NCBI GenBank assembly: GCA_947259175.1
Contig: CAMYKW010000004.1
Span: forward strand, 1-64,000
Reading direction: 5' to 3'
Length of the DNA stretch: 64,000 nucleotides
Origin: an uncultured Gammaproteobacteria bacterium
GTDB taxonomy: Bacteria > Pseudomonadota > Gammaproteobacteria > Arenicellales > JAANXG01
Made by a program: the position numbers and the translations under genes. How positions within the stretch are numbered: the first letter of the stretch is position 1; every line of letters starts with the position of its first letter. Below, piece by piece: positions 13,268 through 23,412 of the stretch. The notes below the pieces were generated by a model, which was not told the DNA's origin, searched no databases, and saw only the letters and a program-made list of their open reading frames with translations.

Positions 13268-13597
13268 ATGAGCCTGTTGATACGAGATGCCTGGGCACAG
13301 TCTGCGGGCGGCGATCCGTCCGGAGGCTTGCTCGGTTTGCTTCCGATCATATTGATTTTCGTGCTGTTCTATTTCCTGCTCATTCGGCCGCAACAAAAAC
13401 GTCAGAAACAACACAAGTCGATGGTGGAGGGCCTCAAGAAGGGCGATGAAGTGGTCACCGCAGGTGGTACCCTGGGGAAAATCACCGACGTCGGCGAGAA
13501 TTTCATTAACCTGGAAATTGCCAATGGGGTGGAAATCAAGGTGCAGCGCCATTCGGTGCAATCAATGATGCCCAAGGGGACGATCAAGGAAGCTTGA
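13268..13597 (+). CDS. yajC: Sec translocon accessory protein YajC
   Basis: About 109 residues with one membrane segment LLGLLPIILIFVLFYFLLI followed by the conserved RPQQKRQKQHKSM and a small cytoplasmic domain with KKGDEVVTAGGTLGKI. YajC associates with SecDF in the inner membrane. The ORF can be extended upstream, but AAAAGGA at 13252-13258 is best spaced from ATG 13268 (9 nt); ATG 13262 is the alternative. It is followed by secD after 8 nt. Confidence 0.95.
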   Translation: MSLLIRDAWAQSAGGDPSGGLLGLLPIILIFVLFYFLLIRPQQKRQKQHKSMVEGLKKGDEVVTAGGTLGKITDVGENFINLEIANGVEIKVQRHSVQSMMPKGTIKEA

Positions 13598-13605
13598 TTC
13601 GGCTG

Positions 13606-15489
13606 ATGAACCGCTACCCGCTGTGGAAATATCTGATTATCCTGGCAGTGATACTGCCGGGTTTGCTGTATGCCGTGCCCAATTTGTACGGGGAAGATCC
13701 CGGTGTGCAGGTCACCGGCGTGCGCTCGTTCAAAGTGGATGAGATAGTGCTGGATCGCATGCAGAAGGCGCTCGATGAAGACGGTATCCGCTGGCAGAAA
13801 GTGAGCCTCGACGCCGGTGGCGCCCGTTTGCGATTCGCGGACACCGAGACCCAGCTGAAAGCCAAGGATCTGTTGCAACGCGAGCTGGGCGACAATTTCA
13901 CGGTGGCGCTGAATCTGATGCCGGCTACTCCGGATTGGCTGACCCGTATCGGCGGTGCGCCCATGTATCTGGGGTTGGATCTGCGCGGCGGAGTGCATTT
14001 CTTGATGGAAGTCGACGTGCAGGGGGCGTTGGCGCGGGCGGAGGATCGTTACGTGGGTGACCTGCGGTCCGGCCTGCGCGAGGCCAAGGTGCGCTACCTC
14101 ACCGTTCGCCGGGTCCCGAGGGGCGGCATTGAGATCAAGTTTCGCGACAATGATCAGCGCGATTCGGGCCGCGGCGTCATCGAACGTGAACTGCCGGAGC
14201 TGCAGCTCAAGGATGACGATCGGCAGGGGAAGCCGATATTGATCGCGACAATCCGCCCGGAACAGTTCGAGGAGATCAAGAAATTCGCGCTGGATCAGAA
14301 CATGACCGCGCTGCGCAACCGTGTCGATGAGCTCGGTGTGGCCGAGCCGGTGGTGCAGCAACAAGGTGACCGGCGAATTGTGGTGCAGTTACCGGGTGTG
14401 CAGGATACAGCGAAGGCGAAAGAGATTCTGGGCCGCACCGCCACCCTGGAAGTGATGATGGTGGACGAAGAGCATGATCTCCAAAGTGCGCTGAACACAT
14501 CGGTGCCGCCCGGGTCGAAATTATTTCGACACAGAAACGGCGGTCAGATTCTTCTGCAAAAGCGAGTGATTTACTCCGGGGACAACGTAGTTGACGCGGC
14601 AGCGGGCATCGACCAGCGCACCGGGGGTCCGGTGGTTTACATCACCCTCGATGCTCGCGGGGCGGCGATCAATCAGCGCATCACCGGCAAGAACATCGGT
14701 AAACGCATGGCGGTCGTGTATATCGAAATCAAGTCTGAAACCAAGCGCGACGCCGATGGCAGACCGGTATTGGATAAAGACGGAAATGAAGTCAAACTGA
14801 AACGCAGGATCGAGGAGGTCATCACCGCGCCGGTCATCCGTGATCAGCTGGGCAAACGATTTCAGATCGAGGGATTGGAAAGCATCAGTGAAGCCCAGGA
14901 TCTGTCGCTGCTGCTCCGCGCCGGCGCCTTAGCCGCGCCCATTGAGATTATTGAAGAACGAACCGTTGGCCCGAGCCTTGGCCGGGACAACATCAACAAG
15001 GGATTCAAGTCGGTACTGGTCGGGTTTTTCTTGGTGCTGGTGTTCATGATGGTCTATTACCGGCTGTTCGGCGCCGTGGCCTGTGGCGCATTGCTACTCA
15101 ATCTGGTGCTGATCGTTGCCGTGTTGTCTCTTTTCCAGGCTACGCTGACGTTGCCCGGTGTGGCTGGAATTGTGCTGACCGTGGGCATGGCGGTGGACGC
15201 CAATGTATTGATATTTGAGCGCATTCGCGAAGAGATTCGTAACGGGAACACTCCCCAGGCGAGCATCCACGTGGGCTATGATCGCGCTTTGTCGACGATC
15301 GTGGACGCAAACGTCACCACACTGATCGCCGCGATCGTGCTGTTCAACTTCGGCACCGGTCCGATCAAGGGTTTTGCCATTACATTGAGTATCGGCATCG
15401 TCACTTCGATGTTCACCGCCATCCTCGGAACTCGGGGGGTTATCAACCTTATCTACGGGGGCCGCCGTGTACAGAGGCTTTCAATTTAA
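13606..15489 (+). CDS. secD: protein translocase subunit SecD
   Basis: About 627 residues, normal for gammaproteobacterial SecD. It works with SecF in the inner membrane and uses the proton gradient to help complete protein export. The start MNRYPLWKYLIILAVILPG at ATG 13606 matches the family and gives the first transmembrane helix; a large periplasmic region follows, with LGLDLRGGVHFLMEVD, then five C-terminal helices including VGMAVDANVLIFERIREE. The stop overlaps the secF start (TAATG), showing translational coupling. Confidence 0.97.
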   Translation: MNRYPLWKYLIILAVILPGLLYAVPNLYGEDPGVQVTGVRSFKVDEIVLDRMQKALDEDGIRWQKVSLDAGGARLRFADTETQLKAKDLLQRELGDNFTVALNLMPATPDWLTRIGGAPMYLGLDLRGGVHFLMEVDVQGALARAEDRYVGDLRSGLREAKVRYLTVRRVPRGGIEIKFRDNDQRDSGRGVIERELPELQLKDDDRQGKPILIATIRPEQFEEIKKFALDQNMTALRNRVDELGVAEPVVQQQGDRRIVVQLPGVQDTAKAKEILGRTATLEVMMVDEEHDLQSALNTSVPPGSKLFRHRNGGQILLQKRVIYSGDNVVDAAAGIDQRTGGPVVYITLDARGAAINQRITGKNIGKRMAVVYIEIKSETKRDADGRPVLDKDGNEVKLKRRIEEVITAPVIRDQLGKRFQIEGLESISEAQDLSLLLRAGALAAPIEIIEERTVGPSLGRDNINKGFKSVLVGFFLVLVFMMVYYRLFGAVACGALLLNLVLIVAVLSLFQATLTLPGVAGIVLTVGMAVDANVLIFERIREEIRNGNTPQASIHVGYDRALSTIVDANVTTLIAAIVLFNFGTGPIKGFAITLSIGIVTSMFTAILGTRGVINLIYGGRRVQRLSI

Positions 15490-16490
15490 TGCAAATTCTA
15501 CGTAAACAGACCGACTTCAAGTTCATGTCGTTGCGCCGAATCGCCTTCGGCGTATCCACGGTGGTAATCGCAATAGGGATCGCAGCGTTGTTCGTGCGCG
15601 GATTGAATTTCGGCATTGATTTCACCGGCGGTACTTTGGTCGAAGTTTCCTACGACGAGTCGGTGCAGATCGAGGGAGTTCGCGACACATTGAAGCAGGC
15701 GGGCTTCGATGACGCGCTGGTGCAGTATTTCGGCACATCTAGCGACATCATGGTTCGATTGCCGGCCCGCGACGCCGGCGCCAAACTCAGCAGCGGGGTG
15801 ATGCAGGCGCTGCGCCAGCCGTACAACGAAACCCTGGCGGAGAGTCGCAAGGGAGCAGCTCAGCAGTGCGTCGGCGGCGCCGGCGCCGGTGACTGCCGCG
15901 TACAGATGCGCAGAGTGGAATTCGTCGGACCGCAAGTGGGAGAGGAACTGACCGAGAAGGGCGGTCTCGCGATGATCTATGCCTTGATCGGGATTTTAGT
16001 CTACGTCGCATGGCGATTTGAATGGCGGTTCGCAGTTGGGTCGGTGGTCGCCCTGGTTCACGACGTGCTGGTCACTGTAGGTTTGTTTTCATTGTTGCAC
16101 CTCGAGTTTTCACTGCCGGTGCTGGCGGCGATCCTGGCGGTGATTGGTTATTCACTGAATGACACCATCGTTGTATTCGACCGTGTAAGGGAGAATTTTC
16201 GTAAGATCCGCCGGGGCAGCGTCAGCGAGATCATGGATCGGTCCATCAACCAGACCCTGCCTCGCACGCTGCTCACCTCGATTACAACTTTACTCGTTTT
16301 GCTCGCGTTGTTTCTATTGGGAGGCGAAGTCATACATGGTTTCGCCACAGCGTTGATAATCGGTGTCATCGTCGGCACCTATTCTTCCATATTTGTCGCC
16401 AGTCCCGTGGTAATGGCTTTAGGCGTGACCCGTGAGGATATGATGCCGGTGAAGAAAGAAGGCGCGGATCAAGATCGTGTCGCGCCGTAG
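15489..16490 (+). CDS. secF: protein translocase subunit SecF
   Basis: 333 residues with six membrane helices. Conserved parts are the N-terminal FKFMSLRRIAFGVS, GLNFGIDFTGGTLVEV in the periplasmic domain, VGEELTEKGGLAM, and the RND-type motif GYSLNDTIVVFDRVREN. A cysteine pair in the periplasmic loop (AAQQCVGGAGAGDCRV) is unusual to my eye and might form a disulfide. The gene is coupled to secD and followed after 25 nt by glyA. Confidence 0.97.
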   Translation: MQILRKQTDFKFMSLRRIAFGVSTVVIAIGIAALFVRGLNFGIDFTGGTLVEVSYDESVQIEGVRDTLKQAGFDDALVQYFGTSSDIMVRLPARDAGAKLSSGVMQALRQPYNETLAESRKGAAQQCVGGAGAGDCRVQMRRVEFVGPQVGEELTEKGGLAMIYALIGILVYVAWRFEWRFAVGSVVALVHDVLVTVGLFSLLHLEFSLPVLAAILAVIGYSLNDTIVVFDRVRENFRKIRRGSVSEIMDRSINQTLPRTLLTSITTLLVLLALFLLGGEVIHGFATALIIGVIVGTYSSIFVASPVVMALGVTREDMMPVKKEGADQDRVAP

Positions 16491-16515
16491 CTCGACGTTC
16501 ACATGAGGAGAGTGC

Positions 16516-17769
16516 ATGTTTACTCAGGACATGACCATATCGGGATTCGATGACGAACTGTGGTCAGCGATAACTTCGGAGCAACGCCGGCAAGAGGAGC
16601 ATATCGAACTCATCGCCTCCGAGAATTACGCCAGTCCACGGGTGTTGGCGGCCCAGGGTTCGGTGCTTACCAATAAATACGCCGAGGGTTATCCGGGTAA
16701 GCGTTATTATGGCGGCTGTGAGTTCGTTGACCAGGCGGAAGAACTCGCCCTGGCGCGTGTCAAACAACTCTTCGATGCGCCGTATGCCAATGTGCAACCC
16801 CACTCGGGTTCCCAGGCCAACGCGGCGGTTTACATGGCGCTGCTGGATCCGGGCGATACCGTCCTCGGCATGAGTCTCGCGGATGGTGGTCATCTCACCC
16901 ACGGCGCAAAGGTCAATTTTTCCGGCAGGCTCTATAACGCGGTGCAATACGGGCTCGATTACGACACCGAAGATATCGACTACGAACAGGTTGAGGCGCT
17001 TGCGGTGAAGCACAAGCCGAAGATGATTGTCACAGGATTCAGTGCGTTTTCACGGGTTCTCGACTGGCAGAGGTTTCGCGATATTGCCGATAAGGTGGGG
17101 GCATACCTGATCGCCGATATCGCCCACGTCGCCGGTCTGATTGCCGTTGGACTGTATCCCAGCCCGGTCAATATCGCGGATGTAACCACCAGCACCACGC
17201 ACAAGACGTTGCGCGGCCCGCGCGGCGGTGTCATCCTGGCGAAGCAAAACCCGGAGCTGGAAAAGAAACTCAATTCGCGTGTGTTTCCCGGATCCCAGGG
17301 CGGTCCATTGATGCACGTCATAGCCGCCAAGGCGGTGGCGTTCAAGGAGGCGCTGCAGCCGGAATTCAAGCAGTACCAGGAGCAGGTGCTCGCCAACGCC
17401 CGGACGTTGGCCGCGGAAATCATGGGCCGCGGTTACAAAGTGGTATCCGGTGGCACCGATAACCACTTGTTTCTTCTGGACTTGATCGATAAACAAATGA
17501 CCGGCAAGGATGCGGAGGCGGCGCTGGGAGAGGCGAACATTACCGCGAACAAAAACGCAGTCCCCAATGATCCGCAGTCTCCATTTATCACCAGTGGAAT
17601 CCGTGTGGGCACGCCCGCAGTCACGACGCGGGGTTTCAAAGAGGCGCAGATGAAACGGCTTGCCGCGTGGATCTGCGATATTCTGGATCAGATCGATGAA
17701 CCGGATGTTCGCGACAATGTGAAGCAGGAAGTGCTGCATATGTGCCGCGAATACCCGGTCTACGCGTAG
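16516..17769 (+). CDS. glyA: serine hydroxymethyltransferase
   Basis: 417 residues, the standard length. It interconverts serine plus tetrahydrofolate with glycine plus 5,10-methylene-THF, using pyridoxal phosphate. The N-terminal [29 protein letters not shown], and the PLP-lysine box [15 protein letters not shown] are all intact, as is the C-terminal [21 protein letters not shown] good ribosome binding site (ATGAGGAGAG) precedes the ATG. It lies between secF and nrdR, the latter a common neighbour in gammaproteobacteria. Confidence 0.98.
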   Translation: MFTQDMTISGFDDELWSAITSEQRRQEEHIELIASENYASPRVLAAQGSVLTNKYAEGYPGKRYYGGCEFVDQAEELALARVKQLFDAPYANVQPHSGSQANAAVYMALLDPGDTVLGMSLADGGHLTHGAKVNFSGRLYNAVQYGLDYDTEDIDYEQVEALAVKHKPKMIVTGFSAFSRVLDWQRFRDIADKVGAYLIADIAHVAGLIAVGLYPSPVNIADVTTSTTHKTLRGPRGGVILAKQNPELEKKLNSRVFPGSQGGPLMHVIAAKAVAFKEALQPEFKQYQEQVLANARTLAAEIMGRGYKVVSGGTDNHLFLLDLIDKQMTGKDAEAALGEANITANKNAVPNDPQSPFITSGIRVGTPAVTTRGFKEAQMKRLAAWICDILDQIDEPDVRDNVKQEVLHMCREYPVYA

Positions 17770-17808
17770 CCTCGTCGCGGTCCGAGGACGCGATCCCCAG
17801 TATCGCCG

Positions 17809-18321
17809 ATGCGTTGTCCATTTTGCCAGTCGGACGAAACGCGCGTGATTGATTCTCGGCTCGCCGAAGAGGGCGACGCGGTCCGCAGGCGCCGCGAATG
17901 CAGTGATTGTGGTGAACGATTCACTACCTTGGAGCGGGCGTTCCTGCGTATGCCGCAGATCATCAAATCGGATGAAAAACGCGAGCCATTTAACGAACAA
18001 AAACTGCGCGCCGGAATTCAACGTGCATTGGAAAAGCGGCCGGTGGATGCGGAAGCAGTGGAAAGCGCCATTCACCGAATCCAGCACAAAATGTTGACCA
18101 GCGGTAATCGTGAAATTGACTCGCGTCAAATCGGTGAGTGGGTGATGCAGGAACTGAGCGAACTGGATCAAGTCGCGTTCGTGCGTTTCGCGTCGGTGTA
18201 CCGATCGTTTCAAGACGTCGACGAGTTCAGCGAGGAGATCAAGAGGCTTCAAGAGCAACCTAATGCGGCCGTTAAAAAAAAGCAGATGTCGCTGTTGCCC
18301 AACAATAATGACAAAAAGTGA
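17809..18321 (+). CDS. nrdR: transcriptional repressor NrdR
   Basis: 170 residues, slightly longer than usual because of a short charged C-terminal tail. NrdR senses ATP and dATP and represses ribonucleotide reductase genes. The N-terminal zinc ribbon [17 protein letters not shown]...CSDCGERF and the ATP-cone beginning [19 protein letters not shown] are typical. The 3-prime end overlaps ribD by 14 nt. The glyA-nrdR-ribD order is the usual one. Confidence 0.97.
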   Translation: MRCPFCQSDETRVIDSRLAEEGDAVRRRRECSDCGERFTTLERAFLRMPQIIKSDEKREPFNEQKLRAGIQRALEKRPVDAEAVESAIHRIQHKMLTSGNREIDSRQIGEWVMQELSELDQVAFVRFASVYRSFQDVDEFSEEIKRLQEQPNAAVKKKQMSLLPNNNDKK

Positions 18322-19393
18322 CGATTATCTTTTCATGTCGCGGACGTTGCGCCTGGCGGAACGCGGAGTGTGTACGACCCATCCGAATCCGCGGGTTGGG
18401 TGCGTTGTAGTAAGGGACGGCGAAATCGTCGGAGAGGGGTGGCACAGACGTGTGGGTGAACCCCACGCCGAGGTGCTGGCGTTGCGCCAGGCGGGAGAAC
18501 GCGCGCGTGGCGCGACTGTTTACGTAAACCTCGAGCCTTGCTGCCATCAAGGGCGCACCCCGCCTTGCTCTTCATCATTGATCGATGCCCGGGTGGCTCG
18601 CGTCGTGGCGGCTATGGAAGATCCCAATCCCCTGGTGTCCAAAGGTGGTATAGACCGCTTGCGAAGTGCGGGCATAAAAGTAGATGTCGGTGTCATGCGC
18701 GAGCAAGCGGAACGATTAAACCGTGGATTCGTTCAACGTATGCGTCATGGCCGACCTTGGGTTACGCTCAAGCTGGCCGCCAGCCTCGATGGTAGGACCG
18801 CCATGTCTTCGGGGGAAAGTAAGTGGATCACCAGCGAAGCATCGCGTATGGATGTGCAACGGTTACGCGCGAGGAGTTCCGCGATTATGACTGGTAGCGG
18901 CACGGTGCTCGCGGATGACCCGTCGCTCACGGTACGCATCGATGGTCATGACCGGCAACCCATGCGGGTGGCCGTGGACACCCGGCTGCGCATGCCGGTG
19001 AATGCCCGGCTGTTGACGCTTCCGGGAGGGGCGCTGATCTACACGGTCGAAGACAACCGGTCCAAGGCCGATCACTTAACGCGCGCCGGCGCCGATGTGG
19101 CGGCAGTCCCGGCTAAGGATAATCGCGTCGATCTCGATGCGGTCTTGAAGGATCTCGCCGCGCGTGGCGTTAGCGAATTGCTGGTGGAAGCGGGTCGTAC
19201 CTTGAGTGGAAGCATGCTCTATCGCCATCTGGTCGACGAGTTGATCCTATATCTGGCGCCGAATATGTTGGGGGACCTGGCTCAGGGCTTGTTCAGCCTG
19301 CCGGAAATTCAGCGGTTGAGCGACCGGATCGAGTGTGCAATCGCGGATATTCGTCGCGTTGGCCCCGACCTGCGATTGATTTTGTGTCCTTGA
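18308..19393 (+). CDS. ribD: bifunctional riboflavin deaminase/reductase
   Basis: About 361 residues from ATG 18308 (the ORF is open further upstream inside nrdR, but the family N-terminus is [16 protein letters not shown]). The N-terminal deaminase domain has the zinc site [10 protein letters not shown] and [16 protein letters not shown]; the C-terminal reductase domain begins near [26 protein letters not shown]. It carries out the second and third steps of riboflavin synthesis on the pyrimidine intermediate. No FMN riboswitch is seen upstream, in keeping with its position inside an operon behind nrdR. Confidence 0.96.
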   Translation: MTKSDDYLFMSRTLRLAERGVCTTHPNPRVGCVVVRDGEIVGEGWHRRVGEPHAEVLALRQAGERARGATVYVNLEPCCHQGRTPPCSSSLIDARVARVVAAMEDPNPLVSKGGIDRLRSAGIKVDVGVMREQAERLNRGFVQRMRHGRPWVTLKLAASLDGRTAMSSGESKWITSEASRMDVQRLRARSSAIMTGSGTVLADDPSLTVRIDGHDRQPMRVAVDTRLRMPVNARLLTLPGGALIYTVEDNRSKADHLTRAGADVAAVPAKDNRVDLDAVLKDLAARGVSELLVEAGRTLSGSMLYRHLVDELILYLAPNMLGDLAQGLFSLPEIQRLSDRIECAIADIRRVGPDLRLILCP

Positions 19394-19425
19394 TATTCGA
19401 TACGCATAAAATACGCACTAACATC

Positions 19426-20094
19426 ATGTTCACGGGTATCATACAAACCATCGGTACGATCCAGGCGGCGCAGAGGCGTGGTCCTGACATGACGATGATT
19501 GTCGAACCGGGTGGTTTGGACCACGACGCGATTCAAGTCGGAGACAGCGTCTCAGTTAATGGTGTATGCCTCACCGTGGTTTCCCTGGCTGATGCTCGAT
19601 TGGCTTTTGACCTTTCCGCAGAGACAATATCGCGCTCGACCTTCGCCCACCTGCAGAAGGGCGTCAACGTGAATTTGGAGCTGGCATTGTTGCCTACGAC
19701 GCGACTCGGCGGTCATATCGTAACCGGCCACGTGGACGGATTGGGTGAGCTCATCGCCCACCAACGTGTCGGGGGTTCCGTGGAGATGGGCTTTCGCGTC
19801 CCCGTGGATTTGTCCCCCTTTATAGCCGCGAAGGGCTCGATATGCATTGATGGCGTGAGCTTAACGGTTAATCACGTCGCAGGAGACGTGTTCGACGTGA
19901 ACATCGTACCGCACACGCTGCAGCAGACCACGTTGGGCGCGTTTGTCATTGGGCAACAAGTGCATATCGAAGTCGATTTGATCGCCAGGTACGTTGCGCG
20001 TCTGATGAGTGTGGGCGGCGCACATAACACCGGCGCACTCAAAAAAGCCTTACTGGCCGAACGTGGGTTTCTACGGGTTGAAGATCAGGAGTAG
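19426..20094 (+). CDS. ribE: riboflavin synthase, alpha subunit
   Basis: 222 residues from ATG 19426, where the family N-terminus MFTGIIQTIGTI begins; the longer upstream ORF is not coding. Two homologous lumazine-binding repeats are visible, with MFTGIIQ...SVNGVCLTVVS in the first and VTGHVDGLGELI...CIDGVSLTVNHV in the second. The trimer converts two molecules of 6,7-dimethyl-8-ribityllumazine into riboflavin. It is 32 nt after ribD and 8 nt before ribBA. Confidence 0.96.
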   Translation: MFTGIIQTIGTIQAAQRRGPDMTMIVEPGGLDHDAIQVGDSVSVNGVCLTVVSLADARLAFDLSAETISRSTFAHLQKGVNVNLELALLPTTRLGGHIVTGHVDGLGELIAHQRVGGSVEMGFRVPVDLSPFIAAKGSICIDGVSLTVNHVAGDVFDVNIVPHTLQQTTLGAFVIGQQVHIEVDLIARYVARLMSVGGAHNTGALKKALLAERGFLRVEDQE

Positions 20095-20102
20095 ATGAGT
20101 TT

Positions 20103-21212
20103 ATGGAACTCAGCGACATCAGAGAGATTATTGACGACTATCGCCGCGGTAAGCTGGTGATTTTGACCGATGATGAAAACCGCGAAAATGAAGGTGACCT
20201 TCTCATCGCTGCGGAGAAGGTTACTGCGGATGCCATCAATTTCATGGCCAGTCATGCCCGCGGGCTGATCTGTCTGACGCTGACCGAGGAACGGTGTAGA
20301 CAGCTCGGGCTGTCATTAATGGTGGCGGCTAATAACTCTCGGTTTTCAACTAACTTCACGGTTTCTATTGATGCCGCGGCGGGAGTCACCACGGGGATAT
20401 CCGCGGCGGATCGCGCGGCCACTGTGCTTTCGGCGGTCAAGCCCGACGCAACTCCCAATGACATCACCACGCCGGGCCATATCTTCCCGCTTATGGGGCA
20501 ACCCGGTGGAGTGCTGACCCGCGCCGGCCACACCGAAGCCGGCATCGACCTGGCGCGGTTGGCGGGCCTGGAGCCGGCGAGTGTAATTTGCGAGATTCTA
20601 AAGCCCGACGGGTCCATGGCGCGGCTGCCGGATTTGTTGGCATTCAGCCGTCAACACGATATTAAAATCAGCTCCGTCGCTGCGTTGATTCGTCATCGCA
20701 TGCACCACGAGCCCACCGTCAAACGGATAGCGGAGAGCAAGGTTGCCACCGCCGACGGTGAATTCCGTATTATCGCGTATCACGACATTATTGAAGACGA
20801 GACACACATCGCACTGGTTAAAGGCGAGATTCAAAGAGAAACCCCGACCCTGGTTCGGGTGCACGTTGAGTCGGGATTGTTTGACGTTTTTCGCGAACTG
20901 CAAAAGGCTATAAAATGGCCTATTCGTGCGGCTCTGCAGCGCATCCGCCAGGAGGGTTCCGGAGTGCTCGTGATCCTTCGATACAACGAGCCCGGTGTGG
21001 AGATCGTCAAGCGACTGCGCCATTCCAGCATGGAGGGAAAAGACATACAATTTCCATGGCACGAATCCGGTGACGATCTCAGGATGCTGGGTGTCGGTAG
21101 CCAGATCCTCGCCGATCTGGGGGTCGGAAAGATGCGCGTTTTGGGTGCTCCGAAGCGCGCCCACGCACTGTCGGGATTCGATTTAGAGATCGTCGAATAT
21201 GTAACGAATTGA
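20103..21212 (+). CDS. ribBA: 3,4-dihydroxy-2-butanone-4-phosphate synthase with degenerate GTP cyclohydrolase II domain
   Basis: 369 residues. The N-terminal RibB domain (about 1-200) is complete: [37 protein letters not shown] and [17 protein letters not shown]. It makes the four-carbon unit for lumazine. The C-terminal domain (about 205-369) aligns in layout with GTP cyclohydrolase II but lacks its zinc cysteines and catalytic block; where CLTGDxFxSxRCDC is expected the sequence reads [19 protein letters not shown]. So only the RibB activity is expected, and a separate ribA must exist elsewhere. This two-domain form with a decayed RibA half is widespread in gammaproteobacteria. Confidence 0.94.
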   Translation: MELSDIREIIDDYRRGKLVILTDDENRENEGDLLIAAEKVTADAINFMASHARGLICLTLTEERCRQLGLSLMVAANNSRFSTNFTVSIDAAAGVTTGISAADRAATVLSAVKPDATPNDITTPGHIFPLMGQPGGVLTRAGHTEAGIDLARLAGLEPASVICEILKPDGSMARLPDLLAFSRQHDIKISSVAALIRHRMHHEPTVKRIAESKVATADGEFRIIAYHDIIEDETHIALVKGEIQRETPTLVRVHVESGLFDVFRELQKAIKWPIRAALQRIRQEGSGVLVILRYNEPGVEIVKRLRHSSMEGKDIQFPWHESGDDLRMLGVGSQILADLGVGKMRVLGAPKRAHALSGFDLEIVEYVTN

Positions 21213-21228
21213 AAGCGTTAGAACGACA

Positions 21229-21705
21229 ATGAAAGACATCACGCAAACTGAGGGAGATTTAATCGCGCGCAACGCGCGATTTGCGTTAGTGGTCAGCCGG
21301 TTCAACAGCTTTATAACCGAGAGTCTGTTGAATGCCGCGGTGGATACCCTGGAACGCCATGGCGTGGATCGTGCTAACATGCACATCGTGCGTGTACCCG
21401 GCGCTTACGAGATCCCACTGGCGGCGAAGAGCCTGGCCAAATCGAATAATTTCGATGCGCTGATTGCCTTGGGTGCGATCATTCGCGGTTCCACGCCACA
21501 CTTCGATTATGTCGCCGCTGGTTGTGCACGAGGCATAGCGCAGGTGAGTATGGACTGCGATATTCCGATCGGCTTCGGAGTGTTGACTGTGGACACTATC
21601 GAACAGGCGGTCGAACGCGCCGGAACTAAAGCCGGGAACAAAGGCGCGGATGCGGCGATCACGGCGTTGGAAATGGTAAACGTGCTGAAACGGCTGAGGG
21701 AGTAA
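21229..21705 (+). CDS. ribH: 6,7-dimethyl-8-ribityllumazine synthase
   Basis: 158 residues. RibH condenses the RibB and RibD-pathway products to lumazine and forms icosahedral or pentameric shells. Motifs: [47 protein letters not shown] (with the catalytic His in TPHFDYV) and [20 protein letters not shown]. It is 16 nt after ribBA and followed by nusB after 37 nt, the normal order. Confidence 0.97.
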   Translation: MKDITQTEGDLIARNARFALVVSRFNSFITESLLNAAVDTLERHGVDRANMHIVRVPGAYEIPLAAKSLAKSNNFDALIALGAIIRGSTPHFDYVAAGCARGIAQVSMDCDIPIGFGVLTVDTIEQAVERAGTKAGNKGADAAITALEMVNVLKRLRE

Positions 21706-21742
21706 GTATCGTCAACGACTAACCGATTGCGGGTGGAGGAAC

Positions 21743-22213
21743 ATGGCAGGTGGTAGTCGACATGCGGCGCGGCAGGCGGCGGTACAAGCGCTCTACCAGT
21801 GGGATTTGACAGAGCAAGACCCCGGCGAAATTGAAGCGCACTTCATTCAGCAGCATGATCTGGAAGACGCAGATCAAGGTTATTTTCATATCTTGATTAG
21901 TGAAGTTCCACTTTACCGCCAGGAAATTCAAGCGAATTTGCAACCGTATCTCGATCGCGATTTCGATAGCATCGATCCAGTAGAGCGTGTAATCCTGCGA
22001 ATCGGGGCTTACGAACTGGAATATCAGCACGATGTTCCCGCGAAAGTCATTATTAATGAAGCCGTTGAGCTGGCCAAGACATTTGGTGCGGATTACGGTT
22101 ACAAATTCGTCAATGGCGTACTCGACCGTTTAGCTGAAAGCTTGCGACCGAACGGAGTGCAACGCCCTTCGGCGGCGGCCTTGAATGAAACAAACAGTGC
22201 CATCAAGGAGTAA
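21743..22213 (+). CDS. nusB: transcription antitermination protein NusB
   Basis: 156 residues, all helical. It binds boxA RNA with NusE (S10) in rRNA antitermination. The N-terminal arginine-rich RHAARQAAVQALYQWD and the C-terminal DVPAKVIINEAVELAKTFGADYGYKFVNGVLD are diagnostic. A GGAGGA-like site precedes the ATG. A short extension after SLRPNG is variable. Confidence 0.96.
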   Translation: MAGGSRHAARQAAVQALYQWDLTEQDPGEIEAHFIQQHDLEDADQGYFHILISEVPLYRQEIQANLQPYLDRDFDSIDPVERVILRIGAYELEYQHDVPAKVIINEAVELAKTFGADYGYKFVNGVLDRLAESLRPNGVQRPSAAALNETNSAIKE

Positions 22214-22446
22214 ACCGCATCTTGAGCCGGAATTCCACGCTGCGGCACGGCACGCAGCATTAGCAGCGGCGGTATTCCGCGGCGCGCTACCCGAACCGTA
22301 TCGCTTCGCCCGGTTTGCTCGAAGACCATGAATTCGGCCGCGCATTTCCCCCCAGGGTGGCGATCAGCCATTGCAATCGGAAGTCAACAACGAGCGATTT
22401 CGGGGGATGTGTCGGAGTCGCGCACCCTTCGTTAGACCCCGGTCGC

Positions 22447-23406
22447 TTGGACGAATTCTCGCTAATCGAAGCGTATTTTAACCGGCCTGTAACGCGGTCG
22501 GACGTAGCGTTGGGAATCGGTGACGATGCAGCGGTCACCAGCGTTCCTCCGGAGCACGAATTGGTGACCACCGTGGACGTATTGGTTGCCGGCGTTCATT
22601 TTCATCAGTCTGCGGATCCCCGTTCGGTGGGACATAAGGCCCTGGCGGTTAATCTGAGTGACTTGGCTGCTATGGGGGCAACCCCGGCGTGGGCGACACT
22701 GGGCCTGGTCGTGCCCGACGTGGACAGGTCCTGGATGGAGGGATTTAGCGAGGGATTTTTCGCGCTGGCGAGTCGACACAACGTGGATCTCGTGGGCGGT
22801 GATACGGTGCGGGGGCCGTTGACGGTGATGGTGCAACTCAGCGGGTGGGTGCCCCAGGGAACGGCTATGAAGCGCAGCGGAGCCCGAGCCGGGGATGACA
22901 TCTATATCACCGGTTGCCTGGGTGACGCCGGCTTGTGTTTGATGGATATCAATGGCGCAGTCGAATTACCCCGTCGCCACGCGGTCGCGGTGCGAGAGGC
23001 CTTGGATTATCCATGCCCGCGCATCGCAATGGGTATCCAGCTCCGGGCTCTAGCCACCGCGGCAATTGATATATCGGACGGATTGGCCGCGGATTTGGGG
23101 CACCTCGCGACGCGCAGCGGTGTTGGGGCGGAGGTGTCGCTCGCCGATCTGCCTTTGTCCCAGCCCTACCAGGCTCATTTTGCGGAGATCGGATGGGAGC
23201 CGGCTTTGAGCTCGGGTGACGACTACGAGCTGTGTTTTACGGCGATCGCGGAAAATCGCGCGAGGATCCTCGCCCTCGGCGAACGCTTCGATGTAGCGGT
23301 CGCCCGCGTCGGGACCATCACCGCAGACCGCAATATTGTCTTTTTTGATCGGGATGGCAGCCGTTATATACCCCCGCGTGCGGGTTATGCGCACTTTCAA
23401 GGGTGA
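22447..23406 (+). CDS. thiL: thiamine-monophosphate kinase
   Basis: About 319 residues counting from TTG 22447, where the conserved N-terminus DEFSLIEAYFNRP begins; the ORF stays open to 22315 but without family similarity and no in-frame ATG is available near the start, so the start is uncertain. ThiL makes thiamine diphosphate from the monophosphate. Motifs: LGIGDDAAVTSVP, TTVDVLVAGVHF, NLSDLAAMGATPAWA, GGDTVRGPLTV, DISDGLAADLGHL and SGDDYELCFT. It follows nusB after a 233-bp gap and is 6 nt before pgpA. Confidence 0.93.
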   Translation: MDEFSLIEAYFNRPVTRSDVALGIGDDAAVTSVPPEHELVTTVDVLVAGVHFHQSADPRSVGHKALAVNLSDLAAMGATPAWATLGLVVPDVDRSWMEGFSEGFFALASRHNVDLVGGDTVRGPLTVMVQLSGWVPQGTAMKRSGARAGDDIYITGCLGDAGLCLMDINGAVELPRRHAVAVREALDYPCPRIAMGIQLRALATAAIDISDGLAADLGHLATRSGVGAEVSLADLPLSQPYQAHFAEIGWEPALSSGDDYELCFTAIAENRARILALGERFDVAVARVGTITADRNIVFFDRDGSRYIPPRAGYAHFQG

Positions 23407-23412
23407 AATCAA

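Noticed and set aside
13402-14364. 320-residue minus-strand ORF opposite yajC/secD
   Set aside because: Antisense shadow of conserved genes; no family features.
17050-18258. 402-residue ORF on the minus strand opposite glyA and nrdR
   Set aside because: It is the antisense shadow of two certain genes; composition (His/Arg-rich) is not protein-like.
18240-18310. FMN riboswitch before ribD
   Set aside because: ribD overlaps nrdR and there is no room for or trace of an RFN element.
22315-22446. N-terminal extension of ThiL in the ORF track
   Set aside because: No similarity to ThiL and no usual start codon with ribosome site; the extension is treated as non-coding.
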